This document shows, piece by piece, positions 45,750 to 55,900 of a stretch of 64,000 nt of DNA (positions are counted from its first letter, which is position 1; every line of letters starts with the position of its first letter). The stretch covers positions 2,232,001 to 2,296,000 of the forward strand of contig JAHWDD010000005.1 in the NCBI GenBank assembly GCA_023897205.1. Reading direction: 5' to 3'. The notes under the pieces are model-generated. The model made no database searches and was not told the origin of the DNA. It was given only the letters and a program-made list of their open reading frames with translations. The stretch is from Exophiala sp. HKRS030 (taxonomy: Eukaryota; Ascomycota; Eurotiomycetes; Chaetothyriales; Herpotrichiellaceae). Position numbers and translations under genes: made by a program.

Positions 45750-46364
45750 TCCTCCCTCACACACACACACACCCGTGGAGGTTGCATGTGTATGCTGAAC
45801 ACACAAGAACGAGGTGGGCGGGCTAGTTTTGTGCCTCTTAGACCACTACATTCCTTTTTCCAAGCCCCAAAAAGTAAACAAGAAGTGATGTCGGGATCAA
45901 AGAATAGGGCTGGGCTGGCTTTGGTCTTTTTTCTTTCTTGGTTTCGGTAGAACTATTCCATAGAATCTGATTCTACTAAAATTTAGAAATGATAGAGCTT
46001 TGCAAGGCACCCTTCAGCACTTCAAGGTATCTGAGTGCCAAAGGTACCCGAGTTATCTTTCTCGTATTTCTAATCAACCATACAGTACGGATACAACAGA
46101 CGCATTTGGCTCTGAGCCGGCCACCAATTCCCATCCTGTACCAATTCCCTATACAATTCAAATTGTTCTAATTCTCCCAAACGCCCCCGAGATTGATGCA
46201 AAATGCAATAACACAACAATGCCCAGACTCGCTCGACATGAATGTGTGGAGACACACATATACCTCCAGTGGCTGGGGTTGGTGAAACCTTCTTTTCTAG
46301 CCCAGGTGTATATATATATGTATACCACAAAATGAATTTCAACACGAACTCAAAAGGTCATTTG
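45750..46364. other. Convergent intergenic region with CA repeat
   Basis: 3' flanks of the sugar transporter and SLC35-like gene. Contains a (CA)n run at about 45758-45772 and a short TATATATATGTATA stretch at about 46309-46323. No gene. Confidence 0.55.
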
Positions 46365-48011
46365 TCATCCATCACTACTCAAGCTCGCCCTCCTGCGACC
46401 CAACTCATCCTCCTCTTCTTCCTCGAGTTCTTCACCCTCATCACTCATCTCGAGGACTTTGTCTTCCTCCTCTTCCCTCTTTCGTTCCTCCTCCTTCATC
46501 TCCTTGTACGTGGCCCAACTGAGCATGCAAAACGCCACGACGATCAGAGCGCATCCGCTCAACGCCGCGGCACTGAGCGGCTTTCCCGTAACCAACCAGT
46601 CCGTGATGCCGACCAAGAAAATCGTCAACAGAGCCGCCACGCTACTCAACACCGGACTTGTCAAACTCATCAAGACCAGAAAAGAGCCGCTGAACACAGC
46701 GTTGGACAAGGTTGAGATTGCGAGGAGGCCTGCGGCTCGTCGGCTCGGCAACTCAAAGATTTCCAACCCAGTAATGTGCAAAATGGGCAAAGGAATCCAC
46801 AGCACCGTCAACGTGAAAAGACCAACCATGCTTCCAAACGTGTTGGCAAATATCATCCCACGGCCCGGACTGCACCCCTCAGGAGGGCACGCGTAGCGCT
46901 TGTAAAGAACCTCGTAAAACCCGTACGCCACCGACCCAATACCGATAACAATATTGCCTAGCAACTTTGTCCCGAACCCTTTCTTTTCCTCATCTCCAGA
47001 ACCCGATCCTGAGTCGTCTTTGTCACCATATGCAACCACAAACACGCCGATGATCGCCAGACCGACACTGACGGCCTTGTCGAGGCGGAGTTTGTCGTTG
47101 AGTAGCATGATCGAGAAGACGTATGCGAAAAATGCCGAACAGTTGTAAATCGCCGTCAGGTCCGAAGGGCTGGTCAAATCAACCGCGACGTACCACGACC
47201 CGCCGGCCATGGTCAAGAAGGTTGTGATGAAGGCCGTCATCTTGATCATGTAAGGCCATGGAGAGACCTTGTTCAGCACCGGAGACGAAGGCGCATGGAG
47301 GTCTTGTGATTGAACCATCTGGGCCGTACTTCGTAGCAATGTCACATGTCGTCGCCAGAACGCAGGCCATGAGAGTTTTCGCTTTTGGACTCGTATAATG
47401 GCCAGCTGGACCGGCCAGAGGAACACCCACGATCCGTGTGTCAGGTACATCATACAGTATGCCTTGTTCCAATGTAGTTCGTGCTGAATGTACACGGCGG
47501 TCTCGGTCTGGACGACGAAGGAGATCAAGGAGAGGACCAGGAAAAAAGAAGCGTAGATGTATTTTCGACGGACGACATCCTCGGGCTGTGCGTACGTGGG
47601 GGATCGCGATCGAAACGTGCTTCGGTGCGAGGCAAACGAGTGTTGTCGACTCGCTAGCCCTTCAGGACGACCACGATTGCGACCCGCGTTCTCTCGTTTG
47701 TCTTCGGCGAGAAGAGGCACGTGAGACTGCAGCCCCGTCGGTCGGTGCATGGACGGGCGGTCAGACATTTCGTCGTCGGAGAGAGGGTCCGATGCATCAA
47801 ATTGTACCTGTTGTCGAGTCGGTCGAAAGTCTTCTTTTACTTCTGGGGGGAGTGAGTTGAGTCGAAGAGGACTGGGAGGGCGGGCTTTGGAAATGGACGA
47901 AGGAGGAAGGGGAGACAGTCGATGGACAGGAGGAGGAAGAGGAGACTCTGTGCCGGAAGGTGTGAAGGTGAGGTCGTCGGCGGTTGAGTCGGTGCTATCT
48001 GATCGGGTCAT
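46365..48011 (-). CDS. Drug/metabolite-superfamily transporter (SLC35F-like)
   Basis: Single exon, 548 residues. The first 150 residues are cytosolic, Ser/Pro-rich and disordered. Then come about ten helices in the DMT/EamA pattern: YASFFLVLSLISFVVQTE, the YLTHGSWVFLWPVQLAII segment, a central loop of about 50 residues, MIKMTAFITTFLTMAGGSWYVAV, LTAIYNCSAFFAYVFSIMLL with NDKLRLDKAVSVGLAIIGVFVVAYGD (the conserved EamA-type junction), LLGNIVIGIGSVAYGFYEVLYKR, MVGLFTLTVLWIPLPIL, SNAVFSGSFLVLMSLTSPV and SGCALIVVAFCMLSWATYKE. The C-terminal tail is extremely acidic (EGEELEEEEEDELG). Fungal members are annotated as vacuolar or Golgi solute transporters related to SLC35F and yeast Thi74. The substrate is unknown. 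The start may be any early Met, but this one opens the longest frame. Confidence 0.85.
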   Translation of the reverse strand: MTRSDSTDSTADDLTFTPSGTESPLPPPVHRLSPLPPSSISKARPPSPLRLNSLPPEVKEDFRPTRQQVQFDASDPLSDDEMSDRPSMHRPTGLQSHVPLLAEDKRENAGRNRGRPEGLASRQHSFASHRSTFRSRSPTYAQPEDVVRRKYIYASFFLVLSLISFVVQTETAVYIQHELHWNKAYCMMYLTHGSWVFLWPVQLAIIRVQKRKLSWPAFWRRHVTLLRSTAQMVQSQDLHAPSSPVLNKVSPWPYMIKMTAFITTFLTMAGGSWYVAVDLTSPSDLTAIYNCSAFFAYVFSIMLLNDKLRLDKAVSVGLAIIGVFVVAYGDKDDSGSGSGDEEKKGFGTKLLGNIVIGIGSVAYGFYEVLYKRYACPPEGCSPGRGMIFANTFGSMVGLFTLTVLWIPLPILHITGLEIFELPSRRAAGLLAISTLSNAVFSGSFLVLMSLTSPVLSSVAALLTIFLVGITDWLVTGKPLSAAALSGCALIVVAFCMLSWATYKEMKEEERKREEEEDKVLEMSDEGEELEEEEEDELGRRRASLSSDG

Positions 48012-48831
48012 CCATGCGGTATTTGTGGGTTTTTGTGATCTTTGTACAGTATAGCGACTTTCTTGTCACCAGGCGTGGTCACCGGCACCACTGGGCTTAG
48101 GGTACCCAAGGGAGGGATGCTAAGGGCGGAGAGGCGTGGGGGGGACACGTTGGTCAATTGGCAGGCGTGGTCCAGTATAACGAATCCGCACTCGCGCAAT
48201 TGGGGGGAGAAAGATAAAGGCAATGAGGGCAATTCAATTCGGATATTCTCGTTGAAACCAGATAAACAAAAAAAGTAGGTCGGGCAATGAACACGGTGAC
48301 ACGGTCTCTCTACGGCTACGGCTGTGTTTTTTACTTAGTGTGAGATTTCAGGGTTCAATTCTCATTTACCACCCCATCTCGCCTGCGGCAAAAATGCGAC
48401 AACCCCGGACTCGCTGGGGGCTGCACTCTGCCCTAAACAAGGCCTGCCACCTGTGCTCAGCCTTGCATGTGACTCAGCCTCATCAGCCTCGTCGCCCAAC
48501 ACCAGAACACGAGACCAGAAGTGAAGTTCCTTCTCTCTACTCCGTACTAGTTCAGTTTTTGCTTTGCTTGTATTCTCCGCCACACTGCAACATCTCGTCT
48601 GCACATATTCCACCAGATTTTGACCTTGTCTGAAGGTCCCACTGGCTTAAATCACACGGTAAGCCAATATTAAGACACTTTGGAATTCCAATGTCAGCCG
48701 ACTTGGTACCTCCACAAATTTGATGGTCAATTTGGGGGCGGCTGGGCATACCTTGTTGGGGAGGCTTGTGCGTTGTATCCTGATTACAAAATCCTTCATG
48801 GACACAATATCCTACGAGTGAAGCGGGCACA
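48012..48831. promoter_or_regulatory. Divergent region upstream of the SLC35-like gene and regulator 2
   Basis: 820 bases; contains promoters for both genes and one CTACTCCGTACTAG word near 48538. Short frames only. Confidence 0.45.
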
Positions 48832-50164
48832 ATGCTCAGGAAATGGCAGTGTGAAAAATGTTCGAAGCACTTTTCCTCAAGTATGCTCCCTAGAAGCCTG
48901 GTAGGCGCGATCCTGTTACTGATAGCATTTGCCAATAGGTTCTTCGCTCTCTCGCCACTGCAAGAGGTGCCTGATTGATGCACCAAGGCCTACAAGACGA
49001 AAGGCGTGTGAAGAGTGCTGTACCTCGAAATCGAGATGTGATGAGCGCCGGCCCGCTTGTGGACGATGCAAGCTCAAGGGAATACACTGTCACTACGTTG
49101 TTCCTGCTCGCGCTTCTGGCGACAGTGACGGCTCTCCTGTACCAGATCTCGTCGGCGCGAATTCTCTGATGACTCCGCCAGTAGACTTTGCACCATTCCT
49201 GGATTACTCCCTCACTGGGACTCCTGGGTCGACGGGCCATGTAACGGTTGACACTCACCCCATGGTCAGACACGTCATGAGATTCATAATCAGGGTGTTC
49301 ATGAGTTATCCTAGAATGTTCGCGCGCGGCCAACCCCCTCCGTTCATCCATCATACCCAACTGAAGGGTGAAGTCCCCGAAAGCCTGAGTCACAGCATGG
49401 CGATATTGTCGGGCTTAGACAATCCAGAATTGGCTTCAATACTTGAAACCTCCGCCAAGTATGAGGCGTATGCGTTGCTTGCAAAGGTATCGTTGCTCCC
49501 CTCCCCCAATCGCCCTGCATGGTCTCATCAAGCTTATATCACCTTCTAGTACGAAACATACAATGAAGTCGAGCTTCTAGCGGCCTTCCAAACGTACATA
49601 CTATACAGCATCTTTCTTCTATTCCCGACGAAAGAACGGCAAACCCACACTCACCGTCAAGATCAGAATATAATGATGGGTCTACAAGATATGTCTTTGG
49701 CACTCATGAAGAGCGGTCTTTTACTCAATGCCGAAACACAGTCCATCGTACCATCCTGGGAAGCATGGATAGCTGTTGCATCCAAACGTCGTGCCATCCA
49801 GGCTTCACACACGCTAATGTGGGCCTGGTCACTGCATCATAAATATCCTCCGTTCGGTTGCCGGGAAGTTGCCTTTATGCCAACCCCTTCACCCAAATCT
49901 CTGTGGCAAGCAAGAGATGACGAGGAATGGAAGGGTCATTATAGCAGGTGGCTCGAATACTGGCGTAATGGTGGGCCACATCGCCTGGAAGAGCTGATGC
50001 TTATCAAACCTGGAATCGAAATTGATGAGAGAACTCAAAGGTGGCTCGGAGAGGCGGACGAATTTGGCTTACTCTTAATGTCCCAAGGTATGAATGAGTA
50101 TTTGGCCGCTCCGGATGATTCGGGAATACTGGCTGACTTCTGCCTAGTGAACGCTATCGACTGA
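48832..50164 (+). CDS. C2HC finger + Zn2Cys6 transcription factor
   Basis: Three exons, 48832-48880, 48939-49486 and 49550-50164, give 403 residues. The 49-base first exon is easily missed. Starting at MLRKWQCEKCSKHFSS it supplies the CxxC and Phe of a zinc finger that exon 2 completes with SSSLSRHCKRC, giving C-x2-C-...-H-x3-C. About 15 residues on lies a Zn2Cys6 domain (CEECCTSKSRC, then ACGRCKLKGIHC; spacing 2-6-6-2-6). The rest is helical and resembles the middle region of C2H2+C6 regulators, without a long acidic tail. Such proteins bind DNA and often control a neighbouring gene. Here the next gene on the same strand starts only 155 bases after the stop, so it is the first candidate target. 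Pathway unknown. Confidence 0.8.
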
Positions 50165-50319
50165 GAGACATTAATTTCTGTGCTCGTGTGTCGAGTTGTG
50201 GCATGGGCTAATATTGATACTCGGAGTTCCGGGGTTTTCAAACTGGCACGGCCAATCGCCATCCACCAAGCATATATAAAACCATCAACGGTCAGATTGC
50301 CTCGTCTCATGGTAGCAAA

Positions 50320-51688
50320 ATGAGCAAAGAACGACATCCCGAGAAAATGACAACCAGTCGCCAGTACGATATCGTTCTCCTTGGAGCGACAGGCTACACG
50401 GCTGGTTATGTCGCAGAGTACATTATGACCGCTTCGCTCAGCAATCTTCATTGGGCTATCGCGGGTAGAGACGCGAACAAACTCGAAAGGCTCAGAGGAA
50501 AATTAGCAGAGCTTGATTCGAGTGGCTCGAAACCCGGTATGGCAACTCAACCGCTACCTACTCAATCCACCTTTTGAGACATTCATTATGCAAAAGGCAA
50601 GATAGCATGGAGTACTAACAATCTACCAAGCTATTGAACTGGTTAATATCAACCTTGACGACGACCTTTCTACGCTTGTATCCCGCACTAAAGTCCTCAT
50701 CAACGCCATCGGACCGTACACGTGTCATGGCGAACCTGTTCTCTCGGCATGTGCCGAGAATGGTACAAGTTATGTGGACTTTTGCACCGAGACGCCATGG
50801 TTGGAGGAAATGATAACAAAGTACTCCAAAATTGCCAAAAGACGGTCTGCACGCATCGTCCCGGCGATTGGCAATTCCAGCTCCCCTTCCTCACTCGTCG
50901 CATACCTCTTGGCCAAGCGTTATCACGAGACGCATAAAAAGGCAGTTGAGAACATTACTTGCTCGTACAGTTTAAAAATAAATGGAATGAGCGCTGGATC
51001 GTTGTCAAGTGTTCTCAAGGTTGTGGAACGTTACGGTGTCGGTCCATTACTGTTTCCGAACCCGTATCGGTTGTGCTCCTCGAGGGAGAATCCGAGCAGG
51101 CCCGAACCTAAAAAGGGGTTGTTTCTGGGTCACCACAGAGATGAGCTTCTAGGCCATTTGACGACATCCCTTGCTAGCCCAGGAAATGAGGCCGTGGTAT
51201 ACAGGAGTCAAAAACTTCAACCTTCCATCTACGGAGGAGACGGAGAAGAAGGCAAGACGATACCATGGTCGTATCGCGAATTCATGCCTGCGTCAAGCAC
51301 GGGGAGTGCAATCATGATCCATGTGGTTACCAAGATTTTGGTTTTCTTACTCTTTTTCCGGCCAGTGTGTGCCTTGATCTCACTTCTGAAACCGGTCAAC
51401 GGCACGGGTCCTTCAAAGGAAGACTCCCAAAACGAAAAGATCGAGGTTAAAGCGGTGACGGGCAACGACCACAAATTGATGGCGAGGTACTCTTTCAACG
51501 GGTCAATGTACTTTCATTCCGCCATGTTGGCGGCAGAGGCGGCAATGGTTCTTCTCAGCATATGGGATGTCGACGAGCAATGGACCGATGATGTGGGCTA
51601 CGGTGTCCTGACACCTAGTTGTCTTGGTATGCCTTTCGTTGAGAGACTCAAAAAAGCAGGCGTCGATATCGAAGTCTATACATCCTGA
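50320..51688 (+). CDS. Saccharopine-dehydrogenase-like oxidoreductase (trans-acting enoyl reductase type)
   Basis: Exons 50320-50536 and 50631-51688 (94-base intron) give 424 residues; MTTSRQYD at 50347 is an equally good start. Rossmann motif YDIVLLGATGYTAGYVAEYI at the N-terminus and AIAGRD for the second strand. Across the intron comes ELVNINLDDDLSTLV, then VLINAIGPYTCHGEPVLSAC, NGTSYVDFCTE and the membrane-leaning segment VTKILVFLLFFRPVCALISL at about 310-330. This architecture matches the human SCCPDH / bacterial trans-acting enoyl reductase branch rather than true lysine-pathway saccharopine dehydrogenase. Those proteins sit on lipid droplets or membranes, or act in lipid and polyketide reduction. 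The function here is unproven. It follows regulator 2 on the same strand. Confidence 0.83.
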
Positions 51689-52026
51689 CGACTCGCAAAT
51701 ACTATATACGGATTACATACCTTGTGTTCGACCTTAACCTGTTACCTTCTGTCTACCTCTTTACTGTCGCTGTACAAGTGGTTAGGACACCAACGAGCCT
51801 CTTGCTCAACATATAATTCAAGAACTGAAAAAGACCACCTCCATTTTCCTCGGTCCCCGCTGCAAATTGAATTGATCCGCTCATGTCTTGTGCTCTCTAA
51901 ACTCCCTGGAAAGATGAAACCACAAAAACTTGACGTCTCTGGGAATCTACGTCTGTTCAACAATCATCCCAATCTCAAACTCAAAATCGAAAGTCCGAAA
52001 TTTCCAATCCTTCACGATAAGTCCCG
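51689..52026. other. Convergent intergenic region
   Basis: 3' flanks of the SDH-like and GNAT genes. No gene seen. Confidence 0.5.
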
Positions 52027-52971
52027 TCACACCCCGCTCTCATTGCCACTGCCACTTCCACTCCTGTTCCCGTCCCCATTCCTACTCCTGTACATGGCCT
52101 CGTACTCGTATGCACTCTGACTCTCCCGCTCAGTCACAGACTGTACAGGCCAATTGCAACACATACACCAGGTCTTCACACCTTTTTTGTTCTCTTGACC
52201 CTCACCGTTGCGGTTGGCGTCATCATCTTTCGGATCGAGGGCCGAATAGATGACCCCGACGACCCGGAATCCGAAATGGGCGTAAACGTCCCTCGCCCTC
52301 TCGTTGGCGGCGCACAACCAAATCGGCCGCCCGTCCCTTTTGGCTCGGGCCACGAAGGGCTCGATCACCGCCCTCACCGCGCCCTTGTCGTTGCGGTCGG
52401 GGTCCCTCGCCATCAGACTCATGTTCCAGTAGGCTTGGCTGGTCCCAAACGTCGCGACCTTGAAGTCCTGCATGTCACGCACGAAACGGGAGAAGACGGG
52501 TCGGGCCTTGGCCATCTCCTGGAGTTCGGTCTCGGACACCAGGGGCGCCACGGCCTCGGGGGGTTCCCAGCACACGACGGCGGCGAAATCGGCGGCCTCG
52601 GCGACGAACGAACCCGCCCCGACTTTGGCGGCGACCCTCGCCCTCGCCGCGGGGTACAACAGCTCCGCCGTGACGACCGTCGAAGGTCCCGACTTGTCCT
52701 GAGCGAAAATCACGTTCATCGGATCCGTGACGGTGGCGCGAGAAGATATGTCGGCCAACCTGTCCTGGTAGTATTCCGATCGTGATGTCGTCATTGGTGG
52801 TGGTGGTGTCGTTGGTACCGGTGTGGGCGATTTTGAACCGGAAAAGCCACCGTTGGCTTCCCGAGGTTGGGGTGTGAGCAGCGACCCGGTAGAGAGATTG
52901 GCACCCGTGGGTAGGGCGACGTCGAGTGTGTCTGTGTCTGTGTCTGTGACTGTGGCCATTGCAAACTTCAA
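52027..52971 (-). CDS. GNAT-family N-acetyltransferase
   Basis: Single exon, 314 residues from 52971; MATVTD five residues in is an alternative start. The first 75 residues are low complexity, with a Thr-Asp run from a TGTCTG repeat and a Pro-rich stretch. The acetyltransferase fold spans about 75-270: FAAVVCWEPPEA (central strand), FGTSQAYWNMSLMARDPDRNDKGAVRAVIEPF (strand beta-4 and the acetyl-CoA pyrophosphate loop region, degenerate Q/RxxGxG), RPIWLCAANERARDVYAHFGFRVVG (strand 5 and the helix that packs on CoA, the most diagnostic part). The C-terminus is Ser/Gly/Asn-rich with a CMCC cluster. Such fungal GNATs acetylate small amines or remain unassigned. The gene is GC-rich compared with its surroundings and borders the long gene-poor stretch. 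Confidence 0.8.
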   Translation of the reverse strand: MKFAMATVTDTDTDTLDVALPTGANLSTGSLLTPQPREANGGFSGSKSPTPVPTTPPPPMTTSRSEYYQDRLADISSRATVTDPMNVIFAQDKSGPSTVVTAELLYPAARARVAAKVGAGSFVAEAADFAAVVCWEPPEAVAPLVSETELQEMAKARPVFSRFVRDMQDFKVATFGTSQAYWNMSLMARDPDRNDKGAVRAVIEPFVARAKRDGRPIWLCAANERARDVYAHFGFRVVGVIYSALDPKDDDANRNGEGQENKKGVKTWCMCCNWPVQSVTERESQSAYEYEAMYRSRNGDGNRSGSGSGNESGV

Positions 52972-55900
52972 CTACTTTGAGTACTTTTCGATACCTGGGG
53001 TCTTTTGTGGTATTCGGAATTCCGAAGTTGACAGAGGTGTGACATGTATGGAAAAATGTAGGTACTGTACTATTCCTCCCTGGTTGTACTTTTCAAATCC
53101 TCCCTATGGAGTCGACGAGTGTAATGCTTTGAGTTCGATGCAGGAAGTTGATTTCTTGACCTTGAAATTCCCCGAGTAGCTGCGAATCATCAGGGTTGAA
53201 GAGTTTACCCTTGTGTTGAACGAAAGGAAAGAAAAGGATAGTGTCAGTGTAAGTGTAATGTAGGGGGATGCTGTGTGTTCAATTATACCCAAGGAAAGTT
53301 GGTTGGTAGGTGTTTTTTTCTTTTTTGACTCATACCTGTTCGCGCCCTTCCGCCCTTGGTTGATTTAGGAAGGTACCTAGGTCCTCCGTACACGTAGGCA
53401 ATTCATCATAGAATCTTCATACAACGACGTATCCTTGTCGGTACTCGTCAAGGTAGGCTTGTGCAGGACTCGGGCATCCTAGAACCGTAACCCCCCCCCA
53501 AAGTTGAAAAGTGAGAGAAGGGAATTCATACGGCAACTTCTTCGACCCTCCAAGAAATACTCTGTCTGCTTTGATCTCGGGGGCCTTGTTGCTGTGAGGT
53601 GCTTTGTACGGGCGTTACGGTAAAAGTGAAATGACTCATCTCCAACCGGGTACTTACTATTATACCTGGAAGTACTCGTAAGGGTCTCCGGTACTCGGTA
53701 CTCCGTAGAGGTACTGTAACTGTCGATCCGATCTTGGATTGTCATGACTTGTCTCGTACGAGACCAAGCATGATGCCAAGACGGACGAGGCTGAAGAAGT
53801 CCAGCCTTGTCACTGGCGGAAGACCGTCAACCCCGTACCTAGTGCTGGAGTACCGCCACCACTTTCCACGACCCCCAAGGAGTGCGTATGTAGTTTTGAT
53901 TTCAAAAAAGGGAGGTGATGGCAACGGTTCGAATTGGATATGGCCCGACCACGGCGAGAAAAGTTTGGGACCTGTCACGTCAAGAACAGATGGCGGAATC
54001 CTCGTGAAAAGTCCAACGGTATGAGAAGCCATTCGATTCCAGGAGTGATGATGTGTGTGTCTCTGTTAATGGTACAAGTGTAGTGGAATATCAGATCCTT
54101 TAAGATACCGAAATGCATACGATTATATATGGTAGGAGGCAGACGAGGGGGAAAGCACGGGATGGAAAATTTGAGTGTTGTCTACTGATTAGAGGCCCCA
54201 ATGCCGGTTCGGCTCGCATCCCTGATACGAGTTGCTTTTCCTTTGGTCTTCGCCTTCGAGTCGCAGTATTCTCTTCCAGCGCGATTCTGATCGTAGAAGT
54301 CAATAGTCCTGGATAGTATGACTGAGGGCTTGTCCTTTTTTTCTGCCTAAGCCCGGGCTTATTGTATTGGCCACAAGACCGGTCGGTTTATGATTCTAGT
54401 AGCACATGTAGATATAAACAGGTTCGTCTCTTTCTTGGAAGTAACACCATGTAAGACTTCAGATGGTCGAATCCGAAGAAAAGGCCTCGACTGCCTCCGT
54501 GATGTGATATTTCAAGCCAATCGCTTCAGCTGGTATCCTGCAACACAAAAGTTGTACTCCGTATGCACCCACGTATTGACGCCGCATCTGTCAAGTTCTG
54601 TACTTCCACAGGTCAATATCCTTTTCTTTCCCCTTCTGTGTTTGAAAATGTATGAGGGCGGGGATTCTAAAATTCATGATCATCGTCGCCGAGGAGTGGC
54701 CAGGATACATGGTAATATCGATCGCAAGATGGCTTTGCTAGTATACTGCTGTATTTGGGATAGCAAACAGGCTGGATGATTCATGAAGGGACTCCATACA
54801 CATCGAGGCACTGCTTGCTGCGTGCGAGGCACTGTTTTTCCAGCGACATATACGTGTAGCTTTTGTATATAGGCCATTTGTCTCACCGCGAGGATGCTGG
54901 ATCCTAACAGCCATGATAATGTCCAAGGATCTCACCTCCCGTCCTCCATAGTCCAGATGATAATCCAGTCTCGCACAGAAGACATGATCGCCTGGAAATG
55001 TCACAGCAACGATGAGACGCTAAAACAGGCCATGTCGTATGGTTTTCCTGGATCAAGCACATCTTGTCAACTTTGCTTGTATAGTGCTGCTTAGAGAGCA
55101 TTCCGGTGAAAGCATGTCGGTACGAGAGATGGAGGGAAAGAACAGCCGAAGGATGGAGGATTTTCTCGCTAAAACAGTATGACAGCTCAATCAACGTCGT
55201 CACTCGTTTTGTCAAAGGGCATACATACGAGGTATTCTCTACAGTGCCCCGTAAAGTACGTACATGTTAGATGGAGGATACACCCGTCAGGACACCAAGG
55301 GGAGCTCACCGAACACGGCCCTGGTCTACTAGTGTCAGCAATAAAAGAGACCAGCTGCATACTTGATGAGGTGCGGAGGGGGGGGCTGGCTAGCGGACCA
55401 GGGTGCTCTGGGTGAACAGGGGTACATTCCGAGCATCAATACAGACAAAACTCACCCAAGCTGATCAATCTTTTCGTGGTTGCGATGTGAAGTGAAAGTC
55501 TTGACATGAGCAATGGTGGAGGGAAGAACACACGGCTGCATCTGCTCCATTCCAAACTTGACACGAACTCGTCACAAGATTGAACAGGAAGTCATCTGGG
55601 CTACTCCATGCAGCTCCGGTGGATACGTATTCACAATGTTGGCTAATGCATGACCGTTCGGGTGCTGCGGTATACAAACCAATGGGCCAGGGGGTTGTGA
55701 AAGTGAGCAAGGCCCAAAGAAGATCAGCCAACGCCATGGTAGATTCCGAGCCCTGGTCTGCCTGCAAGGATCATAAAGACGGGGCTGATATGGTCGGTCT
55801 ATTTGTTCAAGTTCGCAGCACTCCACTGTGCTAGGAAGGGCAGAAATCCTCATCTTCTCCTCTCGCTGACCAAGGTCCTCATTCGCCTGCCTTGAGAAAG

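Noticed and set aside
45180..45826. 208-codon minus and 203-codon plus alternative frames over the sugar-transporter last exon
   Set aside because: Shadows of the GC-rich exon; the transporter frame carries the conserved YCSEIFPTPLRAQG and FFPETK.
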